Origin: JBCBKP01 sp038746265
GTDB lineage: Bacteria; Planctomycetota; Phycisphaerae; Phycisphaerales; UBA1924
Reading direction: 5' to 3'
Length of the DNA stretch: 64,000 bases
Assembly: GCA_038746265.1 (NCBI GenBank)
Contig: JBCDKU010000003.1
Span: 1 to 64,000 of the forward strand
Shown here: piece by piece, positions 11,838 through 19,535 of the stretch
Position numbering within the stretch: position 1 is the first letter of the stretch
Layout: each line of letters starts with the position of its first letter
The notes under the pieces: generated by a model
What the model was told of the DNA's origin: nothing
What the model saw: only the letters and a program-made list of their open reading frames with translations
Databases searched by the model: none
Translations under genes and position numbers: made by a program

Positions 11838-11885
11838 GGCGTCCCGCCTCTGCGAGCGTGAACGAGATGGCACAGGCGGGACGCC
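11838..11885. repeat. GC-rich inverted repeat with GGCGTCCCGCCT arms
   Basis: A 12-bp perfect inverted repeat (11838-11849 and 11874-11885), each arm preceded by GGCACA or similar, with a 24-nt loop. It lies between gcvH and the ABC ATPase gene. The core AGGCGGGACGC/GCGTCCCGCCT recurs in the terminator at 46836-46865, suggesting a dispersed palindromic element. There is no T-run on either side, so it is not a standard terminator. Confidence 0.6.
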
Positions 11886-11903
11886 CGTGCGGTAGAGACC
11901 GAT

Positions 11904-12281
11904 TCAGCCATGCTCGGCGTTGTACGTCCCCGCGTCCATCAGCGACTCCAGCGCCGAGGTGTCGCCCGCCTTGAGCTTCACGAGCCAGCCCTTGCCGTAG
12001 GGGTCCTCGTTGATGATCCCCGGGTTGGAATCGAGCTCGCCGTTGACCTCGGTGATCTCCCCATCCACGGCCGTGTAGATATCGCTCGTCGTCTTGACGC
12101 TCTCGACCTCGCCCACGGCGTCGCCCGCGGAAACGGACGTTCCGGGGCCCTTCATCTCGGCGAACGTCACGTCGGTGAGCTGATCGACCGCGAACTGGGT
12201 GATGCCGACGGTGACGGTGTCCCCCTCGACCTTGAACCACTCGTGGGAATCGCTGTAGCGGCGGTCGTCGGGTGCGGTCAT
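11904..12281 (-). CDS. gcvH: Glycine cleavage system H protein
   Basis: The lipoyl carrier of the glycine cleavage complex, which shuttles the aminomethyl group between the P, T and L proteins. It is 125 residues, the normal length. The lipoylation site is the Lys in VESVKTTSDIYTAVDGEI, and the HEWFKVEGD opening and NEDPYGKGWLVKL C-terminal block are classical. The ATG at 12281 has GGGGGAT upstream and gives a family-typical N-terminus. The frame extends upstream to 12362 but those codons are out of register with the family. No gcvT, gcvP or lipoyl ligase lies in the window. It is transcribed divergently from the isomerase-like gene. Confidence 0.97.
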   Translation of the reverse strand: MTAPDDRRYSDSHEWFKVEGDTVTVGITQFAVDQLTDVTFAEMKGPGTSVSAGDAVGEVESVKTTSDIYTAVDGEITEVNGELDSNPGIINEDPYGKGWLVKLKAGDTSALESLMDAGTYNAEHG

Positions 12282-12382
12282 CTTCGTATCCCCCAGGCTT
12301 TGTTTCGCTATCGGTCGTTCGGATGGCAATGCCGGGCCCGGTTTGCTTCGGACCCCGAGCAAATATACAGTCGCCCGCCCCG

Positions 12383-13252
12383 ATGCTGCTGACCTGCAAC
12401 GCCAGTTCGATCGCCGACCTGCTCCAGTCCAAGGGACGGCAGCAGCCCAAGCTCCGCCTTGGCGACGTCCCCGCGTACGTCAAGGACGAACTGGGCCTCC
12501 ACGGGCTCAACCTCTCGACCGACCTGCTCGTGGGCTCCACGCCCGAGCGTCTGACCGAGCTCCGCGACCGAGCCGACAAGTCCGGCTGCGCGATTCTGCT
12601 GCTGATCGAGGCCGAGCCCCAAGCCTTCGGCGACCCCGACGACGAGGTTGGTTTCGCCGCGATCGACCGCATGCGACGCGTGCTGCACGCCGCCAGCCTG
12701 CTGGGCTGCAACTCGGCCGCGATGAAAATCCAGTCTGCCGAGGACGAGGACTCGCAGGACCGCGTCGTGGACCGCGTCCGCGAGGTCGTCAAGCAGGCCG
12801 ACAAGCTCGACATCAACCTGCTTATCAGCCCGCACGAGGGCCTGACCGCCGAGCCCGAGTCGCTGACCGAGCTGATCAAGAAGATCGGCGGCTTCCGCAT
12901 CGGCACGCTGCCCGATTTCAAGCAGGCCCACGATTCGGGCGATCCCGAGACCTACCTCCGCCGCCTGACGCCGTACGCCTCGGTCGTGCTCGCCGCGACG
13001 TTCGAGTTCGAGATCGACGACAGCGCCCTCGACGACGGGCCCGGCTCGCTCGAGGCCCTCGCGGACGCGCTCATGAGCTCCGCGCCGCCCAAGCATGTCG
13101 AGTACGACCTCGCGCCGATGCTCGACGCGATCAACTCCGTTGGTTTCGACGGCACGCTCGCCGTGGACTTCCGCGGCGGCGAAGACGGTACACTCGGCGT
13201 GCTCCAGTCCAAGGAAGCGCTGGAGGCGGCGATCGAGAGCCTCGGGAAGTAG
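12383..13252 (+). CDS. TIM-barrel sugar isomerase/AP-endonuclease-2-like protein
   Basis: A 289-residue protein resembling the xylose-isomerase-like TIM-barrel superfamily. Segments that read as successive beta strands include CAILLLIEAE, NSAAMKIQS, DINLLISPHEG (with a His), FRIGTLPDFKQAHDSG, and a final GFDGTLAVDFRG. The metal-ligand pattern of true isomerases (Glu-Asp-His-Glu) is only partly evident, so the enzyme may have diverged. The ATG at 12383 gives the compact MLLTCNASSIADLL start. Upstream codons to 12272 would overlap divergent gcvH. The substrate is unknown. Confidence 0.6.
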   Translation: MLLTCNASSIADLLQSKGRQQPKLRLGDVPAYVKDELGLHGLNLSTDLLVGSTPERLTELRDRADKSGCAILLLIEAEPQAFGDPDDEVGFAAIDRMRRVLHAASLLGCNSAAMKIQSAEDEDSQDRVVDRVREVVKQADKLDINLLISPHEGLTAEPESLTELIKKIGGFRIGTLPDFKQAHDSGDPETYLRRLTPYASVVLAATFEFEIDDSALDDGPGSLEALADALMSSAPPKHVEYDLAPMLDAINSVGFDGTLAVDFRGGEDGTLGVLQSKEALEAAIESLGK

Positions 13253-13310
13253 CTCCGCACGGGCGCGGGGTCACCGGGGCAGAGTGGAACATCGCCGGCG
13301 GGGGTGCCGA

Positions 13311-14123
13311 GTGACGATCAGCACGCGAGCAACGCAGAACGTTCTCGACGAGCAGCCGATCCCATCACGCCAGACCCGCCTCCCCGACCCGCCCACCGAC
13401 AACGTGCCCTCCGAGTTCCCCCTCATCGTGACGATCGACGGACCCGCCGGCACCGGCAAGTCCACCGTCGCCCGCATGCTCGCCGAGCGGCTCCGCCTCA
13501 GCTTCCTCGATACCGGCGCGATGTACCGAGCCGCGACCGCGATCGCGATTGATCGGGGTCACGAGGACGAAGTCCGAGGGGGCGACTACGGGGCCTTCCT
13601 CGCGGATGTGCTCGATGCCGACCTGCACTTCGATTGGCAGACCGACCCGCCCGCGATCCTCGCGTGGCTCGAGCCGCTCGACGAACGCATCCGCGAGCGC
13701 GACGTCTCGCGGCTGGTCTCGACCGTCGCGGCGATCAGCGTGCTCCGCAAGCACATGGTCCAGAAGCAGCGGATCATCGGGCACCAGCACCCGCGGCTCG
13801 TCACCGAGGGCCGCGATCAGGGCTCGGTCGTGTTCCCCGCCGCGCCGGTCAAGTTCTTCCTCGATGCCCGCGCGGAGGTCCGCGCCAAACGCCGCGCCGA
13901 GCAGCTCCGCACCGCCGGCAAGGACGTGGACGAGCAGGTCCTGCTGGGCGAGATCCGCGAACGCGACAAGCTCGATTCGAGCCGTGCCGACGGCCCGCTC
14001 ACCTGCCCCGAGGACGCGACCCGCCTCGATACCTCGGACCTCACGCTCGATCAGGTCGTCGATCGGCTCGAGACGGAGACCCGAGAGAAGCTCGCGGCGC
14101 TCGACGACGCGGCCTACTTCTAG
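13311..14123 (+). CDS. cmk: Cytidylate kinase
   Basis: Phosphorylates CMP and dCMP to the diphosphates for nucleic-acid and lipid synthesis. 270 residues against ~225 in most bacteria; the excess is a ~38-residue polar N-terminal extension before VTIDGPAGTGKSTVARMLA (P-loop). Also seen: FLDTGAMYRAAT, the CMP-binding TEGRDQGSVVFP block (the TEGRD motif), and the lid region AKRRAEQL. The GTG at 13311 follows GGGGG and is chosen because upstream codons in this frame are antisense-like. It is probably co-transcribed with plsC (36 nt). cmk followed by an acyltransferase is a frequent bacterial order. Confidence 0.95.
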   Translation: MTISTRATQNVLDEQPIPSRQTRLPDPPTDNVPSEFPLIVTIDGPAGTGKSTVARMLAERLRLSFLDTGAMYRAATAIAIDRGHEDEVRGGDYGAFLADVLDADLHFDWQTDPPAILAWLEPLDERIRERDVSRLVSTVAAISVLRKHMVQKQRIIGHQHPRLVTEGRDQGSVVFPAAPVKFFLDARAEVRAKRRAEQLRTAGKDVDEQVLLGEIRERDKLDSSRADGPLTCPEDATRLDTSDLTLDQVVDRLETETREKLAALDDAAYF

Positions 14124-14159
14124 CCTGCGGCGGCTTCTGAGCTGCTACGGTCGCGAGCG

Positions 14160-14897
14160 ATGCGTTTCTTCGATCCCAAGGTCCACCCCGAGTCCACGCT
14201 GATCCAGCGGTGGTTCTTCGCCTGCTGCCGCTGGCTCTGCTTCGTCGTCCTCAAGTTTGGCTTCGGCCTGCGCACCAAGAACATCGAGCGCGTCCCGGCC
14301 GAGGGCTCGATCCTGCTGGCGTCCAACCACCAGTCGTTCATCGACCCGCCGATCCTGGGCTGCCGCATCAAGTCGCGGCAGACCGACTTCGTCGCCCGCA
14401 AGAGCCTGTTCAAGGGCTTCGGCGCGTGGCTGCTCCCGAAGATCCACGCCTTCCCGATCGACGACAGCGTCAACGACACCGCCGCGATCAAGGAGACGAT
14501 CGCGCGGCTCAAGATGGGCCGGGCCGTCGTGATCTTCCCCGAGGGCTCGCGCACCGAGGACGGCGCGATGACGCCCTACAAGCGCGGCATCGCGCTGATC
14601 CTCAAGCGAGCCAAGTGCCCCGTGATGCCCGTCGCGGTCGAGGGCGTCTTCGACGCCTGGCCCCGCCACGCGAAGAAGCCCAACTTGTTCGGTCCCAAGA
14701 TCGAGGTCGGGTACGGCCACCCCATCCCCTACGACGAACTCATGAAAGACGGCCCCGACGCCGCCCTCGAACGCCTCGCCCGCGAGACCGACGCCATCCG
14801 CCTCGAACTCCGCGAACGCATCCGCGAGCGCACCGGACGGAAGTACCCGCGTCCGGGCCCGGGCGATGAACCGCTCCGTGACAAGCCCTCGCCGTGA
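14160..14897 (+). CDS. plsC: 1-acyl-sn-glycerol-3-phosphate acyltransferase (PlsC family)
   Basis: A 245-residue membrane-associated acyltransferase converting lysophosphatidic acid to phosphatidic acid. The catalytic block is NHQSFIDPPI (His and Asp of the HX4D motif) near residue 58. The glycerophosphate-binding FPEGSRTEDG block is near 128, with VMPVAVEG further on. The N-terminus has a hydrophobic stretch (WFFACCRWLCFVVLKFGF) for membrane association. The stop codon lies inside the left arm of a perfect 23-bp inverted repeat, so the C-terminal PSP is shaped by that element. Confidence 0.93.
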   Translation: MRFFDPKVHPESTLIQRWFFACCRWLCFVVLKFGFGLRTKNIERVPAEGSILLASNHQSFIDPPILGCRIKSRQTDFVARKSLFKGFGAWLLPKIHAFPIDDSVNDTAAIKETIARLKMGRAVVIFPEGSRTEDGAMTPYKRGIALILKRAKCPVMPVAVEGVFDAWPRHAKKPNLFGPKIEVGYGHPIPYDELMKDGPDAALERLARETDAIRLELRERIRERTGRKYPRPGPGDEPLRDKPSP

Positions 14898-14943
14898 GGC
14901 GAGGGTCGCTCCGGGCGTGCACCCTCGCCTCACGGCGAGGGCT
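14884..14943. terminator. Perfect 23-bp inverted repeat between convergent plsC and htpX
   Basis: Arms 14884-14906 and 14921-14943 are exact reverse complements with a 14-nt loop. Each arm is itself nearly palindromic around GTGA (CCTCGCC-GTGA-GGCGAGG). The element spans the plsC stop codon and ends 18 nt before the htpX stop. It can act as a hairpin for both transcripts, although there is no long T-run on either side. It may be a mobile or REP-like palindrome. Confidence 0.65.
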
Positions 14944-14960
14944 CGTTCAGCATCGCGATT

Positions 14961-15803
14961 TCAAGAACGACCAAGAAGCGCCCGCACCCGATCCTCCGTG
15001 GGCGGGTGGCTCGCGAACAACCCCGTGATCGTCTTGCCGCTGAAGGGCTCGATGATGAACATGTTGTTCATCGCCGGGTTGGGCTGCTGCATCGGAATGC
15101 GACGCGAGTACGCCTCGAGCTTCTGTAGCGCCGAGACGAGCCCGTCGGGCGAGCCCGCGATCTCCGCGCCGTCCGCGTCAGCAGCGAACTCACGGCTCCG
15201 CGAGATCATCGCCTTGAGGATCGCCGCGCCGACCGCGCCAACAAGAATCACGACGACGGCAACTAGAGCGTTGCCGCCCTCGCGTGAGCCGCCGATCGGC
15301 ACAAAGAAGAACATCCACTGCGCCATCATCGCAAACACACCCGCGATCGTCGCGGCGATCGTCGAGATGAGCGTGTCGCGGTTCTTCACGTGCGCAAGCT
15401 CGTGCGCCATCACGCCCTCGAGCTCACGGGGTGTCAGGAGATCCATCGCGCCCTGCGTGACCGCGACCGCTGCCTTTTTCGGGCTGGGGCCCGTCGCGAA
15501 GGCGTTCGGCGCCTGCTGCGGGCAGAGGTACACCCTGGGCATCGGCAGGTCCGCGCGCTGCGCGAGCCGCTCGACCATCCGGTAGAACTCACCGCCCGTC
15601 TCCGCCGTCAGCTCGCGGCCGCGCATCGACGCGATCGCGATCTTGTGGCTGAACAGGTACGCCCCGACGTTCACCACCACGCCGATCAGGAACGCCGGCA
15701 GGATGTAGCCCGACCCCAGCGCCGCGCCGCCCGCGACGAACAGGCCGATCATCGCGCCGAGCAGGATCACGGTCTTGATGTTGTTGACAAACGCCACGCC
15801 CAA
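14961..15803 (-). CDS. htpX: HtpX-type membrane zinc metalloprotease
   Basis: A membrane-quality-control M48 endopeptidase, 280 residues, close to the family's ~290. Zinc ligands are in MAHELAHVKNRD (HEXXH), with a third ligand, Glu, in SREFAADADGAE. Two N-terminal TM segments (VILLGAMIGLFVAGG, ILPAFLIGVVVNVGAYLF) and two after the HEXXH (ISTIAATIAGVFAMMAQWMF, ALVAVVVILVGAVGAAIL) fit. The start is TTG at 15803: GGAGGA lies 7 nt upstream and the product opens LGVAFVNNIKT like family members. The open frame to 15899 adds 32 unrelated residues. Confidence 0.95.
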   Translation of the reverse strand: MGVAFVNNIKTVILLGAMIGLFVAGGAALGSGYILPAFLIGVVVNVGAYLFSHKIAIASMRGRELTAETGGEFYRMVERLAQRADLPMPRVYLCPQQAPNAFATGPSPKKAAVAVTQGAMDLLTPRELEGVMAHELAHVKNRDTLISTIAATIAGVFAMMAQWMFFFVPIGGSREGGNALVAVVVILVGAVGAAILKAMISRSREFAADADGAEIAGSPDGLVSALQKLEAYSRRIPMQQPNPAMNNMFIIEPFSGKTITGLFASHPPTEDRVRALLGRS

Positions 15804-15904
15804 GTCAGATTCCTCCTTCAACGGCTCGTGCGATCCTGGTTTGTATTCGGTCACTCGGGCGGCTGGTTTCGCCCGCGGGTGACGCCCGGTATCGTGCAAC
15901 GCCC

Positions 15905-16798
15905 GTGCCGAACCCGCGTGAAACCCCGCTGATGACCACGTCGCTTACGACGATCGCGATGATCGCGTTCGCGGGCAACTCGATCCTGTGCCGCCTCGCT
16001 CTCAAGGACGCCCACATCGACCCCGCGTCTTTCACGGTGATCCGCATCGCGTCCGGGGCTGCCTTTTTGGCAGTGCTCGTCGTCGGGCGGTCCGGCTTCA
16101 AGATCAGAAACACCAACGCCCCGTGGTCCGCCGGCACCTGGCTCTCCGCGATCGCCGTCGCCGCATACGCCGCGTTCTTCAGCTACAGCTACCTCGACCT
16201 CGACGCCGGCACCGGCGCGCTCGTCCTCTTCGCGACCGTCCAGGTCACGATGATCGGCACCGGCATCGCCAGGGGCCGTCGCCCGCTCCCGCTCGAATGG
16301 CTCGGCCTTGCGCTGAGCCTGGGTGGGCTCGTCTACCTCGTCGCGCCGTGGCGATCCGATGCCCCCGATCCCGTCGGCGTCGCGCTCATGGCGGTCGCGG
16401 GCGTCGGCTGGGGCGCGTACTCCCTCCGCGGCAAAGCCGCCGGTGATCCCACGCGCGCCACCACGGGCAACTTCATCCGCGCCCTCCCGCTCGTCCTGCC
16501 GACACTCCTGATCTCGCTCGATCAGCTCGACGCCAACACCCGCGGTCTCACCCTCGCGATCATCTCCGGTGCGCTCACGTCCGGCGCGGGCTACGCCGTC
16601 TGGTACGCCGCCCTCCGCACGCTCCACGGCGTCACCGCGTCGATCGTCCAGCTCAGCGTCCCGGCCCTCGCCGCGGTCGGCGGCGTCGCGCTGCTGGGCG
16701 AGCCCATCACCGCGCCGTTCATCATCGCGTGCGTGCTGATCCTCGGCGGCGTCGCGATCGCCGTTGTCACTCGGGCTCGGTCAAAGCACCGGGCGTAG
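15905..16798 (+). CDS. EamA/DMT-family transporter, 10 TM
   Basis: A drug/metabolite-transporter superfamily permease, 297 residues, with ten hydrophobic segments arranged as two EamA repeats. The first begins TTIAMIAFAGNSILCRLAL with NxxLCR, the second ALMAVAGVGWGAYSLRGKAA. The end LGEPITAPFIIACVLILGGV is the usual last helix pair. The start is uncertain: GTG at 15905 or ATG at 15932 (MTTSLTTIAMI); neither has a clear ribosome site. The 3' end overlaps the convergent TauE-like gene by 32 nt. The substrate is unknown. Confidence 0.88.
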   Translation: MPNPRETPLMTTSLTTIAMIAFAGNSILCRLALKDAHIDPASFTVIRIASGAAFLAVLVVGRSGFKIRNTNAPWSAGTWLSAIAVAAYAAFFSYSYLDLDAGTGALVLFATVQVTMIGTGIARGRRPLPLEWLGLALSLGGLVYLVAPWRSDAPDPVGVALMAVAGVGWGAYSLRGKAAGDPTRATTGNFIRALPLVLPTLLISLDQLDANTRGLTLAIISGALTSGAGYAVWYAALRTLHGVTASIVQLSVPALAAVGGVALLGEPITAPFIIACVLILGGVAIAVVTRARSKHRA

Positions 16799-17636
16799 CT
16801 TCGATCTCTGCCGCCGGGGGTGTCTTGAGACTGCCGTACGCCAGCCGCAGCCCTGCGATCGCCAGCACGGCCGAGATGACCAGCTTCAGGTGCGGGAGTT
16901 TGAGTGTGTGCGTCAGGTTCGCGCCGAGCGGTGCACCAACGAACGCCCCGATCGACATCGGGATCGCGAGCACGATCGCCTCCCAGCGGTCCTGCATGAT
17001 CTCGGGCGCGCTGAGCGTGTAGAGCTTGAAGGCCGCCCCGAACACCGACGTGACCGCCATGACGCTTGCCGAGGTCGCGATCGCCTGCCGTGTCGGCGCG
17101 CGGACAACCAGGACCAGGATCGGCACGAGCACGATCCCGCCGCCGATCCCCAGGAACCCTGCCAGCACACCGACACCCAGCCCCGCAAACAGCGGCACCA
17201 CCCACGATCCGCGCTCGTCCGCCGTCTCGTTCTCGGGCTTGCCACGCTTGGCGGTCAGCGCGTTGTAGACGCAGTACGCGATGAGAAAGACCGCGAGCCA
17301 CAGCTTCGCCGAGTTGCCCCCGAGCCGCGTGCTGAGCTCGACCCCGCCCAGAATCCCGAGCCCCATGCCGGGCAGCAGCCACCGCCACAGATCCACCCGT
17401 ACGGCCTTCGCCTTGAGGTGCCGCCGCAGCGACGCCCCCGACACCACCGCGTTCACGATCATCGCGGCCGCCATGTAGAGATGGTGCTCGCGGCCCTCGT
17501 TGGCCGGGTCATAGCCGATCAGCAGCCCGAGCGCGGGGAGCATCACGATCGACCCCCCGATTCCAGCTAGGCCGCCAACGACGCCCGCCGCGAGTCCGAT
17601 CACAACCACAACCAGGAGTGTTATCGGCTCGGTCAC
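16767..17636 (-). CDS. TauE/SafE-family membrane permease
   Basis: A 289-residue membrane protein of the TauE/SafE family, whose characterised members are implicated in export of sulfite, sulfonates or other organic anions. It opens with VVVIGLAAGVVGGLAGIGGS and repeats the motif at ~145 (LGVGVLAGFLGIGGGIVLVP), the family's internal duplication. About eight TM segments are expected. The start at 17636 lies 211 nt from the divergent 3D-domain gene, with an 18-bp palindrome between them. The substrate is unassigned; no sulfur-metabolism gene is adjacent. Confidence 0.9.
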   Translation of the reverse strand: MTEPITLLVVVVIGLAAGVVGGLAGIGGSIVMLPALGLLIGYDPANEGREHHLYMAAAMIVNAVVSGASLRRHLKAKAVRVDLWRWLLPGMGLGILGGVELSTRLGGNSAKLWLAVFLIAYCVYNALTAKRGKPENETADERGSWVVPLFAGLGVGVLAGFLGIGGGIVLVPILVLVVRAPTRQAIATSASVMAVTSVFGAAFKLYTLSAPEIMQDRWEAIVLAIPMSIGAFVGAPLGANLTHTLKLPHLKLVISAVLAIAGLRLAYGSLKTPPAAEIEATPGALTEPE

Positions 17637-17667
17637 CTACTACATCCCCCCGGATCGGTTGGTCCAC

Positions 17668-17685
17668 GGCACACAAGTGTGTGCC
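17668..17685. promoter_or_regulatory. 18-bp palindrome (GGCACACA-AG-TGTGTGCC) in a divergent intergenic region
   Basis: Perfect 8-bp arms around a 2-nt centre, placed 32 nt upstream of the TauE-like start and 163 nt upstream of the 3D-domain gene. The size and symmetry fit a dimeric repressor operator. No regulator gene is adjacent, so the assignment is inferred from shape only. Confidence 0.4.
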
Positions 17686-17847
17686 AGTGATCGACTTACT
17701 GGCTTCTGCGCAAAAAATGTGGACCTATTGTCAAAACCTGCGCGGCGGCGAAAGAACCGTCGCCCGGACGCGATTCGTGGTGGGGTCGCGTCCACTTTAT
17801 GGGGCGGCGATGCTCGCCCAGCGCAGGCGGTGGGAACAGAAGAACGC

Positions 17848-18519
17848 ATGCCGAATGTCAGACCAGCCATCCAAGATGCCGCGCCGTGTGTGTCGCCGTG
17901 GGCTTCCCGCTTCCGCATCGCCGCGGAGCTGGGCATCTTCGCGATCGCGATCGTGATCACCGCGTGGTCGGCGATCGTCGTGAAGTCCGCGTCCGTCGCG
18001 CCGCTGGCGGTCGTCGAGCGTGAGCGCACCCAGCCGATCGCCATTGCAGCATCGGCCGCCTCTGCCGAGGAAATCGTCGAGCCGGATGTCGAGTACGTCG
18101 TCACCGAGATCCCCGCTGAAGAAGCCAACGCCAACATCCGCTGGTTCGGTGGACGCCCCGTGCGTCCCGCCCGGACCATCATGATGAAGGTCACGGCCTA
18201 CTCGCCCGATCACCGCAGCTGCGGTGTCTTCGCCGACGGCAAGACCGCGACCCTGCATTCTGTCTACACGAACGGCATGAAGCTCGTCGCCGCCGACACC
18301 GACGTCCTGCCCTTCGGCTCGATGCTCACGATCCCGGGCTACGCCGAGGGCGAGATCGTCCCGGTGCTCGATCGCGGCGGCGCGATCAAGGGCAACCGCC
18401 TCGACGTGCTCTACCCCACGCATCGCGTCGCGCGGAAGTGGGGCGTCCGCGACCTGCCGGTCGTCGTCTGGGAGTACGCCGACGGCAAGCCCGCGCCGAA
18501 CCCCCGCAAGGTCCGCTGA
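17848..18519 (+). CDS. Membrane-anchored 3D-domain protein
   Basis: 223 residues. One N-terminal TM helix (FRIAAELGIFAIAIVITAWSAIV, residues ~21-43) anchors an exported part. The C-terminal ~110 residues read as a 3D (Asp-Asp-Asp) domain: MKVTAYSPDHRSCG, then ADGKTAT, PFGSMLTIPGY, VLDRGGAIKGNRLDVLYPTH. The aspartates in the last two blocks match the DxGGAIKGNRID signature shared with MltA-type transglycosylases and the YocH/Rpf group. A peptidoglycan-active role is therefore likely. The ATG at 17848 is preferred over a TTG at 17659 because the added 63 residues look non-coding. Transcription is divergent from the TauE-like gene. Confidence 0.8.
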   Translation: MPNVRPAIQDAAPCVSPWASRFRIAAELGIFAIAIVITAWSAIVVKSASVAPLAVVERERTQPIAIAASAASAEEIVEPDVEYVVTEIPAEEANANIRWFGGRPVRPARTIMMKVTAYSPDHRSCGVFADGKTATLHSVYTNGMKLVAADTDVLPFGSMLTIPGYAEGEIVPVLDRGGAIKGNRLDVLYPTHRVARKWGVRDLPVVVWEYADGKPAPNPRKVR

Positions 18520-18522
18520 GCC

Positions 18523-19389
18523 TCACCGACCAGGCTGCGCCGGTGTCTGTGTCCCTGTGCCGCCCTGCCGGGCCTCGTCCTCGTCGATGGGCCGCAGCCG
18601 CTGCCAGTCGAGATCAAACCCGAATTCCGCGTAGGGCCCGATCAGCAGCGGGAAGTTGAAGATCCCCGCCTCCTCGCGGTTGGCGTTGAAGACCGGGGCC
18701 GCCTGCACGCGCGCGTCGAGCAGGAAGTACGCATGCTCACCGGCTTCCGAGACCCGCGAACGGAAACGTCCCGGTACCTGCACGCGGATCGGCGACCCGA
18801 TCGGACGCAGCGATCGGCGGTCGAGCACCGTCATCGAAGCCTCGGCAAACGCGGGCAGGTTGGTTCCCTCGGTCATCTCGGCCGCGCGGAGCTGCACAAG
18901 CCATTCCGAGAGCCCGCTCAGCTCACGCCGCGCGTCGCGCGTCCAGTCGCGGACGGCGTTGAGCACGTCGCGCTCGCTCGGCTCGGGCCGACCGTCGAAG
19001 CTGGTCGCCTGCTCGTAGGAGAGCTGCATCGCGAAAAACAGCGACGAGGGCGACGCCAGCGGGTCGCCCGGCACCGGTGCCTGCCCGCTCGAGCCGCCCG
19101 ACGGCGCGACACCCGCGGGCCGCACACGCTGGGGCGTCCCGCCCTGGCGCATCGCCGCGAGCTCGGCGCGCAGCGCCTGCAACTCGGCCTCGAGCTGCGC
19201 GACACGCTGCTCGGCCCGCTCGGCCCGGACCCGCTCCTGCTCCAGCTCCCGCCGCAGCTCCGCGGGCGACATGGTGTTCTGCGCGGCCGCCTGGGGCGCC
19301 GCGAGGCCGGAAACGACCGCCAGGGCCAGCACAGCCAGCATCCGACCCGCACGAGCCGTCATTCTCGATCCAGACGCGATCATCCCCAT
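18523..19389 (-). CDS. Exported coiled-coil protein of unknown function
   Basis: I do not recognise the family. Of 288 residues, the first ~37 form a signal peptide (MLAVLALAVVSGLAAPQAAAQ). Then comes a strong Arg/Glu/Ala coiled coil (LRRELEQERVRAERAEQRVA onward, ~45 residues), a Pro/Gly/Ser linker, and a C-terminal globular region of ~160 residues with predicted beta segments (IRVQVPGRFRSRV, HAYFLLDARVQ). The ATG at 19389 has AGGAG 6 nt upstream, which decides against the ATG at 19431. It converges on the 3D-domain gene with a 3-nt gap. It may be an envelope-associated protein. Confidence 0.75.
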   Translation of the reverse strand: MGMIASGSRMTARAGRMLAVLALAVVSGLAAPQAAAQNTMSPAELRRELEQERVRAERAEQRVAQLEAELQALRAELAAMRQGGTPQRVRPAGVAPSGGSSGQAPVPGDPLASPSSLFFAMQLSYEQATSFDGRPEPSERDVLNAVRDWTRDARRELSGLSEWLVQLRAAEMTEGTNLPAFAEASMTVLDRRSLRPIGSPIRVQVPGRFRSRVSEAGEHAYFLLDARVQAAPVFNANREEAGIFNFPLLIGPYAEFGFDLDWQRLRPIDEDEARQGGTGTQTPAQPGR

Positions 19390-19535
19390 GCCGTTCTCCT
19401 GTCGAGCCCGCGGTGCGTCGGGGCGATCCATCGATTCAGTCCGACCGCCCGCGGGCGAGCGGTCCTCCTGTCATACTCTAACTCGGCAGGGCCCGGCCGG
19501 TTCCACGAACCTCGGCACCCCGGCCCACGCAAGCC

